Numbered from the stretch's first letter, positions 24,858-34,262 are shown. The stretch: DNA of 64,000 bases from an uncultured Desulfosarcina sp. (GCF_963668215.1 NZ_OY764190.1:1984001-2048000), one strand, 5' to 3'. Program-made: numbers and translations. Notes: generated by a model from the sequence alone, not told the origin.

Positions 24858-27800
24858 ATGGCAGAAAGAGAAAGCACCCAAAACAAGGATGTCGTCGGAA
24901 GCGTACTGGTGGTCGGCGGCGGCATTGCAGGCATTCAGGCGGCTCTTGATCTGGCCGATTCGGGTTATTTCGTTCATATGACCGAGACCAAGTCGGCCAT
25001 TGGCGGCGTCATGGCCCAACTGGACAAGACCTTTCCCACCAATGACTGCTCCATGTGTATCATTTCCCCCAAACTGGTCGAGTGCGGGCGGCATCTGAAC
25101 ATCGACCTGATGACCCTGACCGAAATCGAAGAGGTCACCGGCGAAGTGGGCAACTTTACGGTGCGCTTGCGCCAGAACGCCCGCTACATTGAAATGGACA
25201 AATGCACGGCCTGCGGGGAGTGCGCCAAGGCCTGTCCCATCGAAACGCCCAACATGTTCGACGAGGGGCTGCGGGATCGCAAGGCGGCCTTCAAGCTCTA
25301 TCCCCAGGGAATGCCTTCGGCCTATGCCATTGAAAAGCGCGGTACGGCGCCGTGCAAGGCCACCTGTCCGGCCCATGTGAGCATCCAGGGATATATCGCC
25401 CTGATCAACGACGGCCGCTACAAAGAGGCGTTGAAGCTGTTCCGGCAGGACCATCCTTTTCCGGCGGTCTGCGGTCGGGTCTGCCACCACCCCTGTGAAA
25501 GCGCCTGTTCGCGCAACGATGTGGACCAGCCGCTGGCCATTCGGGAATTGCACCGTTTCCTGGCCGATTACGAAAAAGAGAGCGGCGAGGTTGCCATCCC
25601 GGAAATTACCGCCGAAAAGCGCGACGAGAAGGTGGCCGTGATCGGCTCGGGTCCGGCAGGCATCACCGCGGCCTATTACCTGCTGCAGCAGGGCTACGGG
25701 GTAACCGTTTTCGAAAAACAGCCCGAGCCGGGCGGCATGATGCGCTATGGCATTCCCGAATACCGCCTGCCCCGGGACATCCTGGCCAAAGAGATCGACA
25801 TCGTGCGGCAGATGGGTGCAGACATCAAGTGTGGCGTGACCTTCGGTGCGGACATCACCCTGGACAGCCTCAAGGCCGAAGGCTACAGCGCCTGTTTCAT
25901 GGCCATCGGTCTGCACGGCGGCCGCCGCCTGGGTGTGGAAAATGAAGACGTGGCCGGCGTTCTCCAGGGCGTCGATTTTCTGCGCGATGCGGCCATGGGC
26001 AAGGAAATCGAACTGGGTGAGGATGTCATCGTCGTGGGCGGCGGTAACGTGGCCATCGACGTGGCTTTGACCGCCAAACGCAAGGGGGCCAAGAACGTCA
26101 CCCTGATCTGTCTGGAAAAACGGGAAGAGATGCCCGCCTGGGAGCATGAGATCGAAGAGGCTCTGGAAAGCGACATCCAGATCGTCAACAGCTTCGGCCC
26201 GAAGTCCTTTTACATCGACAAGAACAAGCGCGTATCGGGTATCGAATTCAAGACCTGTACGGCGGTCTTCGATGAAGACGGCCGCTTCAATCCCGCCTAC
26301 GACGAGGCCGAGTGTCAGCCCTTTTTCGGCGACACGATCATTATCTCCATCGGCCAGAGCACGGATCTTACCGGCATCAAGGAGCAGGGCATCGGGATTT
26401 CCCGTCCCGGGGGGCTGGAAGCCGATCCCGTCACCCTGCAGACCCCCATCGACTGGGTCTTTGCTGGCGGCGACGCCTTTTATGGACCCAAATCGGTGGT
26501 GGAAGCCGTGGCCTGCGGCAAGGAAGCCGCCGAAAGCATCCACCGCTTCATCAACGGCCTGGACTTGGCCGAAGGCCGAAAGAAAGAGTGGGATTTTTTC
26601 AAACCCGATGTGAGCGAAGAGGTCAACAAACCGCGCACAACGGTTCGATGCCTGGATCCTGAAGCCCGCGAGTGCAACTTTCTGGAAGTCTCCTTCGGCT
26701 TCAACGAAGAAGAGGCTAAAGCGGAAGCCCAGCGATGTCTCAAGTGCGGGCTCTGTTCAGAGTGCTACCAATGCGTAAATGCCTGTCTGGCCAATGCGGT
26801 CAACCACGACATGGTGGCCGAAGAGAAAACCATCAACGTGGGGGCCATCATCCTGGCGCCCGGGTTCACGCCTTTCGATCCTTCGGCCCATAAGACCTAT
26901 TCCTATGCTTCCCATCCCAACGTGGTCACCAGCCTCGAATTCGAGAGAATTCTCAGCGCCTCGGGTCCCTTCGAAGGGCATCTGGTGCGGCCTTCGGATC
27001 ACAAGGAGCCGGACAAGATCGCCTGGCTCCAGTGTGTCGGATCAAGGGACATCAACTGCTCGGATCACGGCTACTGTTCATCGGTGTGCTGCATGTATAC
27101 CAACAAACAGACCGTCATCGCCAAGGAACACAGCGCCAAGCCGCTGGATACGGCGGTCTTCTTCATGGACATGCGCACTTACGGCAAGGAGTTCGAGAAG
27201 TACTATATGCGCACGAAGGAGGAGAAGGGCGTACGTTATATCCGTTCCAAAGTGCATACCATCGATCCGGTGGAAGACGAAAACCTGCGGCTGCGCTACG
27301 TGACTGAAGAGGGCGAATTAAAGGAAGAGGTTTTCGACATGGTGGTGCTGGCCGTCGGCCTGGCTCCAAACAAGGAATCGGTGGCGCTGGCCAAGACCAT
27401 GGGCATCGATCTCAACAAACACCTGCATGCAGCCACAACGACGCTGGCGCCGGTATCTTCCAGTCGTCCCGGCGTTTTCGTGTGCGGCGCCTTTCAGGAG
27501 CCCAAGGATATTCCCCAGTCGGTGATGGAAGCATCGGCGGCGGCGTCAACGGCCACCGGCCCCCTGGCCGCAGCCAGAGGATCGCTGATCCGTACCAAGG
27601 AGCTTCCGCCGGAAATCGACGTTTCCGGCCAGGAACCGCGCATCGGCGTTTTTGTCTGCAACTGCGGCATCAACATCGGCGGTGTGGCCGATGTGCCCGC
27701 CGTAAGAGAATACGCGCGGACCCTGCCCCATGTGGTGCACGTGGAGGACAATCTCTTCACTTGCAGTCAGGACACGCAGGACAAGATGAAAGAGGTGATC

Positions 27801-29330
27801 GCCGAGAACAACATCAACCGGGTGATCGTAGCCTCCTGTTCTCCGCGGACGCACGAACCGCTGTTCCAGGAGACCATCCGCGATGCCGGCCTGAACAAAT
27901 ATCTCTTCGAGATGGCCAACATCCGCGACCAGAATACCTGGGTGCATATGAACAATCCCGAGCGGGCCACGGAAAAGGCCAAAGACCTGGTACGCATGGC
28001 CGTGGCCAAGGCGGCCTACATCGAGCCGCTGCACCAGGTTCGCCTGAACGTCACCCAGAAGGTTCTGGTAGTTGGCGGCGGCGTGGCCGGCATGGAAGCC
28101 GCTCTGGGAGTTGCCGATCAGGGGCTTCCGGTTTTCCTCGTGGAGCGGGGCAATCGTCTGGGCGGCGTGGCCCACAAGCTGGTTTCAACCTGGCAGGGCG
28201 AGCCGGTCGCCCCCTACCTGGAAAACCTGATCGAAAAGGTCCGCAACCACGCGAACATCCGGGTCTTCATGAAAACCGAACCGGTGGAGACCACCGGCGG
28301 CATGGGCAACTTCACCACCACCCTGATGACCTCCGGAGAAACCTTGACGGAAACCGTGGTGGAACACGGCGCCACCATTCTGGCCACCGGCGGCAAGGAG
28401 TACACGCCCACCGAGTACCTCTACGGCGAGAACCCCGATGTTCTCACCCATTTCGAACTCGATGCGATGTTCAAGACCGACGACGAACGGTTGGCCAACG
28501 CCGGCAGCGTGGTCTTTATCCAATGTGTGGGGTCACGGACCAAGGAGCGCCCCTATTGCAGTCGGCTCTGCTGTACCCATACGATAAAAAGCGCACTCAC
28601 CCTTAAGGCGCGCAATCCGGAAATCGACGTCTATGTCCTGTATCGGGATATGCGGACCTACGGGTTCCGGGAAGAGTTGTACAAGGAGGCGCGTGGGAAA
28701 GGCGTGATTTTCATGCGCTACAATCTGGAAGACAACCTGCCCGATGTCCGCGCCGCCAATGACGGCAAACTCAGGGTCAAGATTCGCGACCATGTGCTGC
28801 AAATGCCCGTGGAGTTGAGCCCCGATCTTCTGGTGCTGGCCACGGCGGTGCTGCCCAATGAAAACAAGGATCTTTTCGATCTGTTCAAGGTGCCGATCAA
28901 CGCCGAAGGTTTTCTGGTGGAGGCGCACGCCAAGCTCAGGCCGGTGGACTTCGGTTCTGAAGGCATCTTCATGGCGGGTCTGGCCCATTACCCCAAACCC
29001 CTGGACGAATGCATCGCCCAGGCCCGTGCATCGGTTTCCCGGGTCATGACCATCCTGTCGCAGGATGCCATCTGGGTGGGCGGCGTGGTGGCCGAAGTGG
29101 ATCCGGACAAGTGCGCGGTGTGCGTCACCTGCGTGCGCACCTGCCCCTATCACATCCCCTATATCGGCGAGGAAGGGCACGCGGTGATCGATCCTGCCGA
29201 ATGCCATGGCTGCGGCTGCTGCGTTTCCGAATGTCCGGGCAAGGCGATCGAACTGAAGCATTTCACGGACGAACAGATCATGGCCAAAACCGCAGCGCTG
29301 TTCGAGAAGAAAAAAGGACAGGCGGCCTGA
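24858..29330 (+). CDS. hdrA: Giant HdrA-like flavoprotein with embedded GltD/NfnB-like module
   Basis: A 1490-residue fusion. Residues about 14-130: HdrA/QmoA-type FAD domain with the motif LDKTFPTNDCSMCIISPK and a CTACGECAKACP cluster. About 155-570: a complete GltD-like NAD(P)H oxidoreductase module (CPAHVSIQGY, CGRVCHHPCESAC, FAD GSGPAGITAAYYLL, second nucleotide fold VVGGGNVAIDVAL). About 625-650: CGLCSECYQCVNAC. About 925-1410: a second HdrA unit (VFVCNCGINIGG, GGGVAGMEAAL). About 1415-1465: ferredoxin domain CAVCVTCVRTCP and CHGCGCCVSECP. HdrA proteins bifurcate electrons at FAD. The built-in GltD part suggests NAD(P)H as one electron source, serving MetVF via MvhD. Confidence 0.9.
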   Translation: MAERESTQNKDVVGSVLVVGGGIAGIQAALDLADSGYFVHMTETKSAIGGVMAQLDKTFPTNDCSMCIISPKLVECGRHLNIDLMTLTEIEEVTGEVGNFTVRLRQNARYIEMDKCTACGECAKACPIETPNMFDEGLRDRKAAFKLYPQGMPSAYAIEKRGTAPCKATCPAHVSIQGYIALINDGRYKEALKLFRQDHPFPAVCGRVCHHPCESACSRNDVDQPLAIRELHRFLADYEKESGEVAIPEITAEKRDEKVAVIGSGPAGITAAYYLLQQGYGVTVFEKQPEPGGMMRYGIPEYRLPRDILAKEIDIVRQMGADIKCGVTFGADITLDSLKAEGYSACFMAIGLHGGRRLGVENEDVAGVLQGVDFLRDAAMGKEIELGEDVIVVGGGNVAIDVALTAKRKGAKNVTLICLEKREEMPAWEHEIEEALESDIQIVNSFGPKSFYIDKNKRVSGIEFKTCTAVFDEDGRFNPAYDEAECQPFFGDTIIISIGQSTDLTGIKEQGIGISRPGGLEADPVTLQTPIDWVFAGGDAFYGPKSVVEAVACGKEAAESIHRFINGLDLAEGRKKEWDFFKPDVSEEVNKPRTTVRCLDPEARECNFLEVSFGFNEEEAKAEAQRCLKCGLCSECYQCVNACLANAVNHDMVAEEKTINVGAIILAPGFTPFDPSAHKTYSYASHPNVVTSLEFERILSASGPFEGHLVRPSDHKEPDKIAWLQCVGSRDINCSDHGYCSSVCCMYTNKQTVIAKEHSAKPLDTAVFFMDMRTYGKEFEKYYMRTKEEKGVRYIRSKVHTIDPVEDENLRLRYVTEEGELKEEVFDMVVLAVGLAPNKESVALAKTMGIDLNKHLHAATTTLAPVSSSRPGVFVCGAFQEPKDIPQSVMEASAAASTATGPLAAARGSLIRTKELPPEIDVSGQEPRIGVFVCNCGINIGGVADVPAVREYARTLPHVVHVEDNLFTCSQDTQDKMKEVIAENNINRVIVASCSPRTHEPLFQETIRDAGLNKYLFEMANIRDQNTWVHMNNPERATEKAKDLVRMAVAKAAYIEPLHQVRLNVTQKVLVVGGGVAGMEAALGVADQGLPVFLVERGNRLGGVAHKLVSTWQGEPVAPYLENLIEKVRNHANIRVFMKTEPVETTGGMGNFTTTLMTSGETLTETVVEHGATILATGGKEYTPTEYLYGENPDVLTHFELDAMFKTDDERLANAGSVVFIQCVGSRTKERPYCSRLCCTHTIKSALTLKARNPEIDVYVLYRDMRTYGFREELYKEARGKGVIFMRYNLEDNLPDVRAANDGKLRVKIRDHVLQMPVELSPDLLVLATAVLPNENKDLFDLFKVPINAEGFLVEAHAKLRPVDFGSEGIFMAGLAHYPKPLDECIAQARASVSRVMTILSQDAIWVGGVVAEVDPDKCAVCVTCVRTCPYHIPYIGEEGHAVIDPAECHGCGCCVSECPGKAIELKHFTDEQIMAKTAALFEKKKGQAA

Positions 29331-29423
29331 TAAACAAAGAATATGGGCGCCACCAACCCCGGCAGCCTGAGAACTCCGGGCGCCCATATCCGAAACCCCC
29401 GTTACCTTCATCGGAGAAAAGTC

Positions 29424-29837
29424 ATGAGCGAAAATTTCGAACCCCAGATTCTGGCTTATTGCTGCAAGTATTGTGCGTATGCGGCGGCGGATCTGGCCGG
29501 CTCCATGCGGTTGAATTATCCAAGCAACATCAAGGTAATTCAGATTCCGTGCAGCGGTCGCGTGGATATGCTTCATCTGTTGACAGCGGTCGAACGCGGG
29601 GCCGATGGCGTATATGTGGCCGGCTGCATGGAAGGCGAATGTCATTTCGTCGAAGGCAACCTCAAAACCCGGCGCAAGGTGGAGTCGGTTCAACGAATCT
29701 TAAAGGAGCTGGGCATCGAACCGGAACGCGTTCAGATGTTCAACCTTTCATCCGCCATGGGACCCCGGTTCGCCGAGATCGCCAGTGAGATGACAGAGAA
29801 GATAAGGGCGCTGGGGCCCACCCCGGTCAAATCTTAA
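29424..29837 (+). CDS. mvhD: MvhD-type [2Fe-2S] electron transfer subunit
   Basis: A 137-residue protein of the MvhD/FlpD family: ILAYCCKYCAYAAADLAG near the N terminus, IQIPCSGRVDMLHLL, and AGCMEGECHFVEGN, which provide the cluster-binding cysteines. It starts at the ATG at 29424 after CGGAG; the longer in-frame frame begins in the intergenic spacer. In methanogens MvhD links hydrogenase to HdrA. No hydrogenase is present here, so it most likely links the giant HdrA to MetVF encoded just downstream. Confidence 0.92.
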   Translation: MSENFEPQILAYCCKYCAYAAADLAGSMRLNYPSNIKVIQIPCSGRVDMLHLLTAVERGADGVYVAGCMEGECHFVEGNLKTRRKVESVQRILKELGIEPERVQMFNLSSAMGPRFAEIASEMTEKIRALGPTPVKS

Positions 29838-29888
29838 ATCGGTCCGGCGGCCGGTTGCGTCGCATCAGGACCATGAAGAGGTGAAACC

Positions 29889-30557
29889 ATGATAGTTGCG
29901 GATCGAAAATCCCTGGAAGAGATCTTGGACATGATCAAGCCGTATAACAAAATTCTTATCGTGGGGTGCAAAGGCTGCGTCACGGTCTGCAATGTGGGCG
30001 GCGCCAAGGAGGTGGGGGTGCTGGCAGCCTCCTTGAAGATCGGACGGAAAAAGGAAAATCAACCCATCGAAATCGATGAAAAGACCATAGAACGCCAGTG
30101 CGACCCCGAATACATCGAGCAGCTCCGGGACATCCATGATCAGTACGATGCCGTGCTTTCCATGGCCTGCGGGGTGGGCCCGCAGTTTCTCTCCGAAGCG
30201 TATCCCGGCCAGACATTTTTTCCCGCGGTCAACACCAAATTCTTCGGCGGTGCGGTCCAGCACGGCATCTGGGAAGAGCGCTGCGCAGGATGCGGCACCT
30301 GCGTCATCCACTATTATGACGGCCTCTGCCCCATCGCACGCTGTTCCAAGAGTCTTCAGCACGGACCCTGCGGCGGCAGCGCGAACGGCAAATGCGAGAT
30401 TTCCAAAGATGTGGAGTGCATCTGGGATACCATTGTCAAGAAGAAGATGGAGCAGGGACGCCTTGAGGATTTGCGCAACATCCGGGCAGCCAAGGACTGG
30501 CAGACGGCAAGGGACGGCGGTCCCCGGAAAAGCATAAGGGAGGAGTTGGTGCAATGA
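29889..30557 (+). CDS. metV: MetV, zinc/Fe-S subunit of methylene-THF reductase
   Basis: A 222-residue protein of the MetV type (MTHFR C-terminal-like, PF12225). It has an N-terminal LIVGCKGCVTVCNVGG and a C-terminal Cys cluster (CAGCGTCVIHYYDGLCPIARCSKSLQHGPCGG, residues about 136-167) suited to bind an Fe-S cluster. MetV pairs with MetF in acetogens and in the MetVF-HdrABC-MvhD complex of Moorella. Its stop overlaps the start of metF by 4 bp (ATGA), implying a fixed ratio of the two subunits. Confidence 0.88.
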   Translation: MIVADRKSLEEILDMIKPYNKILIVGCKGCVTVCNVGGAKEVGVLAASLKIGRKKENQPIEIDEKTIERQCDPEYIEQLRDIHDQYDAVLSMACGVGPQFLSEAYPGQTFFPAVNTKFFGGAVQHGIWEERCAGCGTCVIHYYDGLCPIARCSKSLQHGPCGGSANGKCEISKDVECIWDTIVKKKMEQGRLEDLRNIRAAKDWQTARDGGPRKSIREELVQ

Positions 30558-31495
30558 GCGATAATGGATATAAATCGGGAAGCAATCTGGAAAAAGTGCT
30601 CAAGGCTGGCCACTTCGCCTTTACCGGTGAATGCGGACCGCCCAAGGGCGCCAATGTAGAGCATCTCAAGGAGAAGTTCGAACACCTGCGGGGCAAGGTG
30701 GACGCGGTCAATGTCACCGACAACCAGACCGCCGTGGTGCGCATGTCCAGTGCGGCCGCTTCCGCCATTATGGTGGCCAACGGCATCGAGCCCAACTTTC
30801 AGATGGTCTGTCGGGACAGAAACCGCCTGGCCATGATGGCGGACATCCTGGGCGTGTACTCCCTGGGGGTGAGAAACATGCTCTGCCTTTCCGGCGATCA
30901 CCAGAAGTTCGGCAACCATCCGCAGTCCAAGAACGTTTACGACATCGATTCCATGCAGCTTATCGCCATGGTCAAGAAGATGCGGGACGAGGGGAAATTT
31001 CTCAACGAAGAAGAGATCGACGTGCCCCCCAAAATGTTTATCGGGGCCGCGGCCAACCCCTTTGCGGACCCGTATGAATTCAGGATTTACCGGTTGGCCA
31101 ACAAGATCGATGCGGGGGCCGATTTTATTCAGACCCAGTGCATCTACAATATGCCGCGGTTCCGTGATTTCATGAAAAAGGCCGTGGATATGGGCTTGAC
31201 CGAAAAGGCCTACATCCTCGCCGGCGTCACACCCATGAAAAGCGCCCGCATGGCGCAGTACATGGCCAAGATGGTTCCCGGCATGGATGTTCCCGAAGAG
31301 TTGATCGAGCGGTTGAAAGGCGCCGGAAAGGGCAACCAGGCCGAAGAGGGCATTAAATTCGCCATCGAGCAGATCGAGGAATTTAAAGAGATGGAGGGGG
31401 TGGCCGGCGTCCACCTTATGGCCATCGAATGGGAGCACAAGGTGCCGGAGATCGCCGAGCGGGCCAACGTTTTGCCCCGACCCCAGGTGGATTGA
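30554..31495 (+). CDS. metF: Methylenetetrahydrofolate reductase MetF, copy 2
   Basis: A 313-residue MetF with FAFTGECGPPKGANVEHLKE, VNVTDNQTAVVRMSS, QMVCRDRNRLAMMADILG and MLCLSGDH, the family's flavin and folate sites. The length matches short bacterial MetF proteins. It overlaps metV by 4 bp and is the most likely catalytic partner of MetV. In the Wood-Ljungdahl pathway it interconverts methylene-THF and methyl-THF; sulfate reducers run this pathway either oxidatively (acetate oxidation) or reductively (autotrophy). The direction cannot be told from sequence. Confidence 0.92.
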   Translation: MSDNGYKSGSNLEKVLKAGHFAFTGECGPPKGANVEHLKEKFEHLRGKVDAVNVTDNQTAVVRMSSAAASAIMVANGIEPNFQMVCRDRNRLAMMADILGVYSLGVRNMLCLSGDHQKFGNHPQSKNVYDIDSMQLIAMVKKMRDEGKFLNEEEIDVPPKMFIGAAANPFADPYEFRIYRLANKIDAGADFIQTQCIYNMPRFRDFMKKAVDMGLTEKAYILAGVTPMKSARMAQYMAKMVPGMDVPEELIERLKGAGKGNQAEEGIKFAIEQIEEFKEMEGVAGVHLMAIEWEHKVPEIAERANVLPRPQVD

Positions 31496-31619
31496 TTCGG
31501 TTTCGCGAAACAAGAAAAATCGGTGATCGCATCGCGGGCAGACACGACTGCCGCGGGTGATCCAACCCAGCTCAGGCTGCTGATTTTTACCAATCAGCTA
31601 TGAATAAAGGAGAGATGTT

Positions 31620-32009
31620 ATGAACGACAAAAAAAGAATCCTGGTGGTAGATGACGAGCCCGATTTCTGCTCCATCGTTCAAGGGAACCTGGAAAAGGAA
31701 GGCTTTGCGGTAGAGGTCGCCTATGACGGCGTTCAAGGACTGGAGAAGGTCAGGGCCAATCCGCCCGATGCCATCGTGCTGGATGTCATGATGCCGGAAA
31801 TGGATGGCTATGCGGTTTGCAAAGAGCTGAAAAGCGATGAGAAGCTGGCCGACATACCCGTTTTGATGCTGACGGCCGTGGCGTCCCACGTTTCATCCAC
31901 GCGCTATTCCCACTATGACGGCATGAGCATGGAAGCGGACGACTACCTTCCGAAACCGGCTTCGGCGGAAGAGATCACGGAAAGTTTAAAAGGGCTGTTG
32001 AATCTATAG
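31620..32009 (+). CDS. Single-domain response regulator (CheY-like receiver)
   Basis: A 129-residue stand-alone receiver: ILVVDDEPDF (acidic pocket), IVLDVMMPEMDGYAV with the phospho-acceptor Asp, MLTAV and YLPKPAS with the conserved Lys. No output domain. AAAGGAGAG precedes the ATG. It follows metF in the same direction after 124 bp that contain an imperfect GC-rich hairpin, so it may be the last gene of that operon, with the terminator at 32295. Its kinase and target are not in view. Confidence 0.92.
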   Translation: MNDKKRILVVDDEPDFCSIVQGNLEKEGFAVEVAYDGVQGLEKVRANPPDAIVLDVMMPEMDGYAVCKELKSDEKLADIPVLMLTAVASHVSSTRYSHYDGMSMEADDYLPKPASAEEITESLKGLLNL

Positions 32010-32294
32010 TTGTTGCAGACGAAAAGGATTGCCGGCAGGTTGCGGCCGCAGCCGATGCGCCGCAGCCGCCGAAACATCCTTCACCTCGTGATCCGGCCAT
32101 GACGCCTTCAAGGGGAAGAGGGCCAGGCCGGTCAGCGGTTGCTTCCGGATCCAGGCGCCCGAGGATGATGCCTCCATGCCGGCCGTGTTTTCCGCAACAA
32201 GCACGCTGGGCAAACCTCCTGAAAAGGGTTTCCTGGATCCGGAGGCAACGGTTTCATTGCTGCTGTGTTTTTGTGAACCTGTCGTCGAGAAAAG

Positions 32295-32325
32295 AACCTG
32301 CTCGTGAATGCGGAGCAGGTTTTTT
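32295..32325 (+). terminator. Rho-independent terminator after the receiver gene
   Basis: AACCTGCTC (32295-32303) and GAGCAGGTT (32313-32321) form a perfect 9-bp stem with a 9-nt loop, followed by TTTT. It lies about 285 bp after the receiver stop and just before aroE. It most likely ends the metF-hdrA-mvhD-metVF-receiver transcript. The 285 bp in front of it show no credible gene. Confidence 0.8.
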
Positions 32326-32382
32326 ATCCACAACGTTTCTGACTATAGCCTGTCAGGGCACCGATCATCGAGACCCGGCCCC

Positions 32383-33243
32383 ATGAAGCGATTTTTAGAA
32401 AACCTGGACCCCACCTACGACTACCAGACCAAGGTCTTCTGCATCATCAGTGACCAGCGGGTGTTTCAGTCCAAATCGCCGCATATTTTTACCCATGTGA
32501 TGGGCAGGGCCGGGCTCAAAGGGGCCTATGTCCCTTTCATGGTGGAACCGGGCAACCTCGGCAAGGCCCTGGAGAGCCTGCGGGTCCTCAATATTGCGGG
32601 GGCCAACATTACCTCGCCGTTCAAAGAAAAGGTCCTGCCTTATCTGGACATTCTTTCCGAAGGGGCCAACATTATCGGCGCTGTCAACACCATCGTCCGC
32701 AAGGGCGACCAGCTTAAAGGCTATAACACCAATGCCATCGGGATCATGGATGCGCTCAACGAGGTCGCTTTCGACGTGGCCGGAAAACGGGCGCTGGTCA
32801 TCGGTACGGGCGGTGCCGCCCGGGCCGTGGTCTTCATTCTCAACTGGCTGCGGGCCGATTCGGTGACCGTGGCCGGGCGCGATGAGAAAAAAACCCGCTG
32901 TCTGGCCGAGCATTTCGACTGCCGGTCGATGCCGCTGCGGTCGCTGGGCGATGCGCCCCTCGACCAGGAGATCGTCGTCAATGCGACATCCGTTTCGGGC
33001 AGCGACGAATCCGGGAAGTTGAGCGAGATTGCCGGGTGCATGCACGGCGGTGACTGCCGACTGGTATTCGATCTCAACTATGGCCGCCGGAACAATGTCT
33101 GGCAGGCCCTGGCGGACCGATGGGGCGTGCGGTTCATGGACGGCCTCTCCACGCTGGCTTATCAGGCCCGCCGGACCTTCCTGCTGTGGACCGGCCAGGA
33201 GCTGCCACAGGAGGAATTCCTAAAGGCGCTCGATATCCCCTGA
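32383..33243 (+). CDS. aroE: Shikimate dehydrogenase family protein
   Basis: A 286-residue AroE-type protein from the ATG at 32383. Substrate domain: QSKSPHIFTHVMGRAGL (shikimate-binding SxS region) and GANITSPFKEKVLPYLD with the catalytic Lys and the N.T.P.K motif, then GAVNTIV. NADP domain: VIGTGGAARAVVFIL. C terminus GLSTLAYQARRTFLLW with the usual conserved Gln. It reduces 3-dehydroshikimate in aromatic amino acid synthesis. No other aro genes are adjacent, and the N-terminal 15 residues are longer than in E. coli AroE, so a quinate- or analogue-specific paralogue is possible. Confidence 0.88.
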   Translation: MKRFLENLDPTYDYQTKVFCIISDQRVFQSKSPHIFTHVMGRAGLKGAYVPFMVEPGNLGKALESLRVLNIAGANITSPFKEKVLPYLDILSEGANIIGAVNTIVRKGDQLKGYNTNAIGIMDALNEVAFDVAGKRALVIGTGGAARAVVFILNWLRADSVTVAGRDEKKTRCLAEHFDCRSMPLRSLGDAPLDQEIVVNATSVSGSDESGKLSEIAGCMHGGDCRLVFDLNYGRRNNVWQALADRWGVRFMDGLSTLAYQARRTFLLWTGQELPQEEFLKALDIP

Positions 33244-33296
33244 ACACCCGGCTGCCGGGAAAACATGAGCGGTTGATGCGTGAGGAGCACCGTCTT

Positions 33297-33911
33297 CTAT
33301 GGCGTTTCGCGGACCATGGACCAGACCTGTACCCGGCTGCCGGGCACGGTTCCCTTTGCCACAACCCGGAAGCCCCAGCGTTGGTAGAAGGTCAGGTTCT
33401 CTTCGTTCTCCGTTTCCAGAAATACCGGCAGTCCTTCGGCGCCGGACCGGTTGAGGATCGGCCGGATCAGACGGCTGCCCGCACCCCGTCCCTGTTTTTC
33501 CGGCGCGACCCCGGCCACCCACAGATACCAGCATCGATCCGGCGCGTGGCGTTCGCGCAGCCGTCCGGAAAACTTCAGGTAGGCATCGAAGCGAAGATAA
33601 GCGCGGATTCCCAGGCGAAAAGGAAGCATGAACAGACCGGAACGGAGGGTGCCGCCGGCCGTGGGCTTCATGGCGCCGGGCGGCAGCCAGCAGACGGTCC
33701 CATCCAGGTGGTTGTCGGTATGGGCGTTTCCGTAGCGCAAGGTATAGCGCAGGATGCACCGGTTCAGCCAGATGAGCATGCGCCGGCGTTTTCGAGGCTC
33801 CGGTTCGACCCAGCAATAGAGCGGATCAACGAAAAAAGCGTCGGCCAGCGTCCGGGCCGCGAAATCCACCTGCGCGGGTTGAAGATCGATCACCGTTTCC
33901 GTCGTTGTCAT
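33297..33911 (-). CDS. GNAT-family N-acetyltransferase
   Basis: A 204-residue protein with the GNAT core: WYLWVAGVAPEKQGRGAGSRLI (residues about 125-146; the Q/RxxGxG/A acetyl-CoA loop is QGRGAG) and VFLETENEENLTFYQRWGFRVV. The N-terminal half (LADAFFVDPLYCWVEPEP and the basic KRRRMLIWLNRCI) resembles the clan of small GNATs that act on unknown amines. It is last of three minus-strand genes with 3-bp spacing to the preceding one. The substrate is unknown. Confidence 0.85.
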   Translation of the reverse strand: MTTTETVIDLQPAQVDFAARTLADAFFVDPLYCWVEPEPRKRRRMLIWLNRCILRYTLRYGNAHTDNHLDGTVCWLPPGAMKPTAGGTLRSGLFMLPFRLGIRAYLRFDAYLKFSGRLRERHAPDRCWYLWVAGVAPEKQGRGAGSRLIRPILNRSGAEGLPVFLETENEENLTFYQRWGFRVVAKGTVPGSRVQVWSMVRETP

Positions 33912-33914
33912 CTG

Positions 33915-34262
33915 CTATTGGGCCAGGTCCATGAATAACAGGGCGTTTTCAAAGTCGCCAAAAATCCGCAGGTCCCTGCGGCCGATGGCGGAAAAGCCGT
34001 CAAGGTCGTTTTTAGAGAGCATGACCCGGACCGCCGTTTTGGCATCGCACCAGAGCAGTTCCGTATCGGTCTGGCGGTTTTTGCGTCCGGTAGACCGAAT
34101 CCGGCCCCGTTTCAGGTAGAAGGTCCGCGAACGCCCGGAATCAGACGCCTGAATCGTCAGGGAAAAATCCTTCCGGCGGACCCGCTTTCGGAAGGCCTTG
34201 CTGAACATGGCCGTTATTCGAAGCTTGAGCCCCAGCGCGAAGAGCAGCAGCGAGAATTTCAT
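33915..34262 (-). CDS. Small SCP2-like/hypothetical protein
   Basis: A 115-residue protein from the ATG at 34262, preceded by a purine-rich AAAAAAAGGGGGAAG. The N terminus is a hydrophobic amphipathic helix (LLLFALGLKLRITAMF), then a basic beta-rich body (KDFSLTIQASDSGRSRTFYLKRGRI) and a C-terminal GDFENALLFMDLAQ. The pattern recalls short SCP2 sterol-carrier-like domain proteins that bind lipids, but the match is by eye only. A longer start at 34325 would overlap the decarboxylase gene. Its role is unknown. Confidence 0.6.
   Translation of the reverse strand: MKFSLLLFALGLKLRITAMFSKAFRKRVRRKDFSLTIQASDSGRSRTFYLKRGRIRSTGRKNRQTDTELLWCDAKTAVRVMLSKNDLDGFSAIGRRDLRIFGDFENALLFMDLAQ

Noticed and set aside
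24600..26543. A 647-codon minus-strand frame opposite metF/hdrA
   Set aside because: It spans two clear plus-strand genes with complete domains, is low-complexity in Asp/Gly/His as antisense frames are, and shows no family signature.
31500..31610. GC-rich imperfect hairpin between metF and the receiver gene
   Set aside because: The pairing needs a bulge and has no T run; it may be an attenuator, but support is too weak for a feature.
32324..32332. DnaA-box match TTATCCACA
   Set aside because: A single 9-mer overlapping the tail of a terminator, with no cluster of boxes or AT-rich unwinding region; expected about once by chance in this length. Not evidence for oriC.
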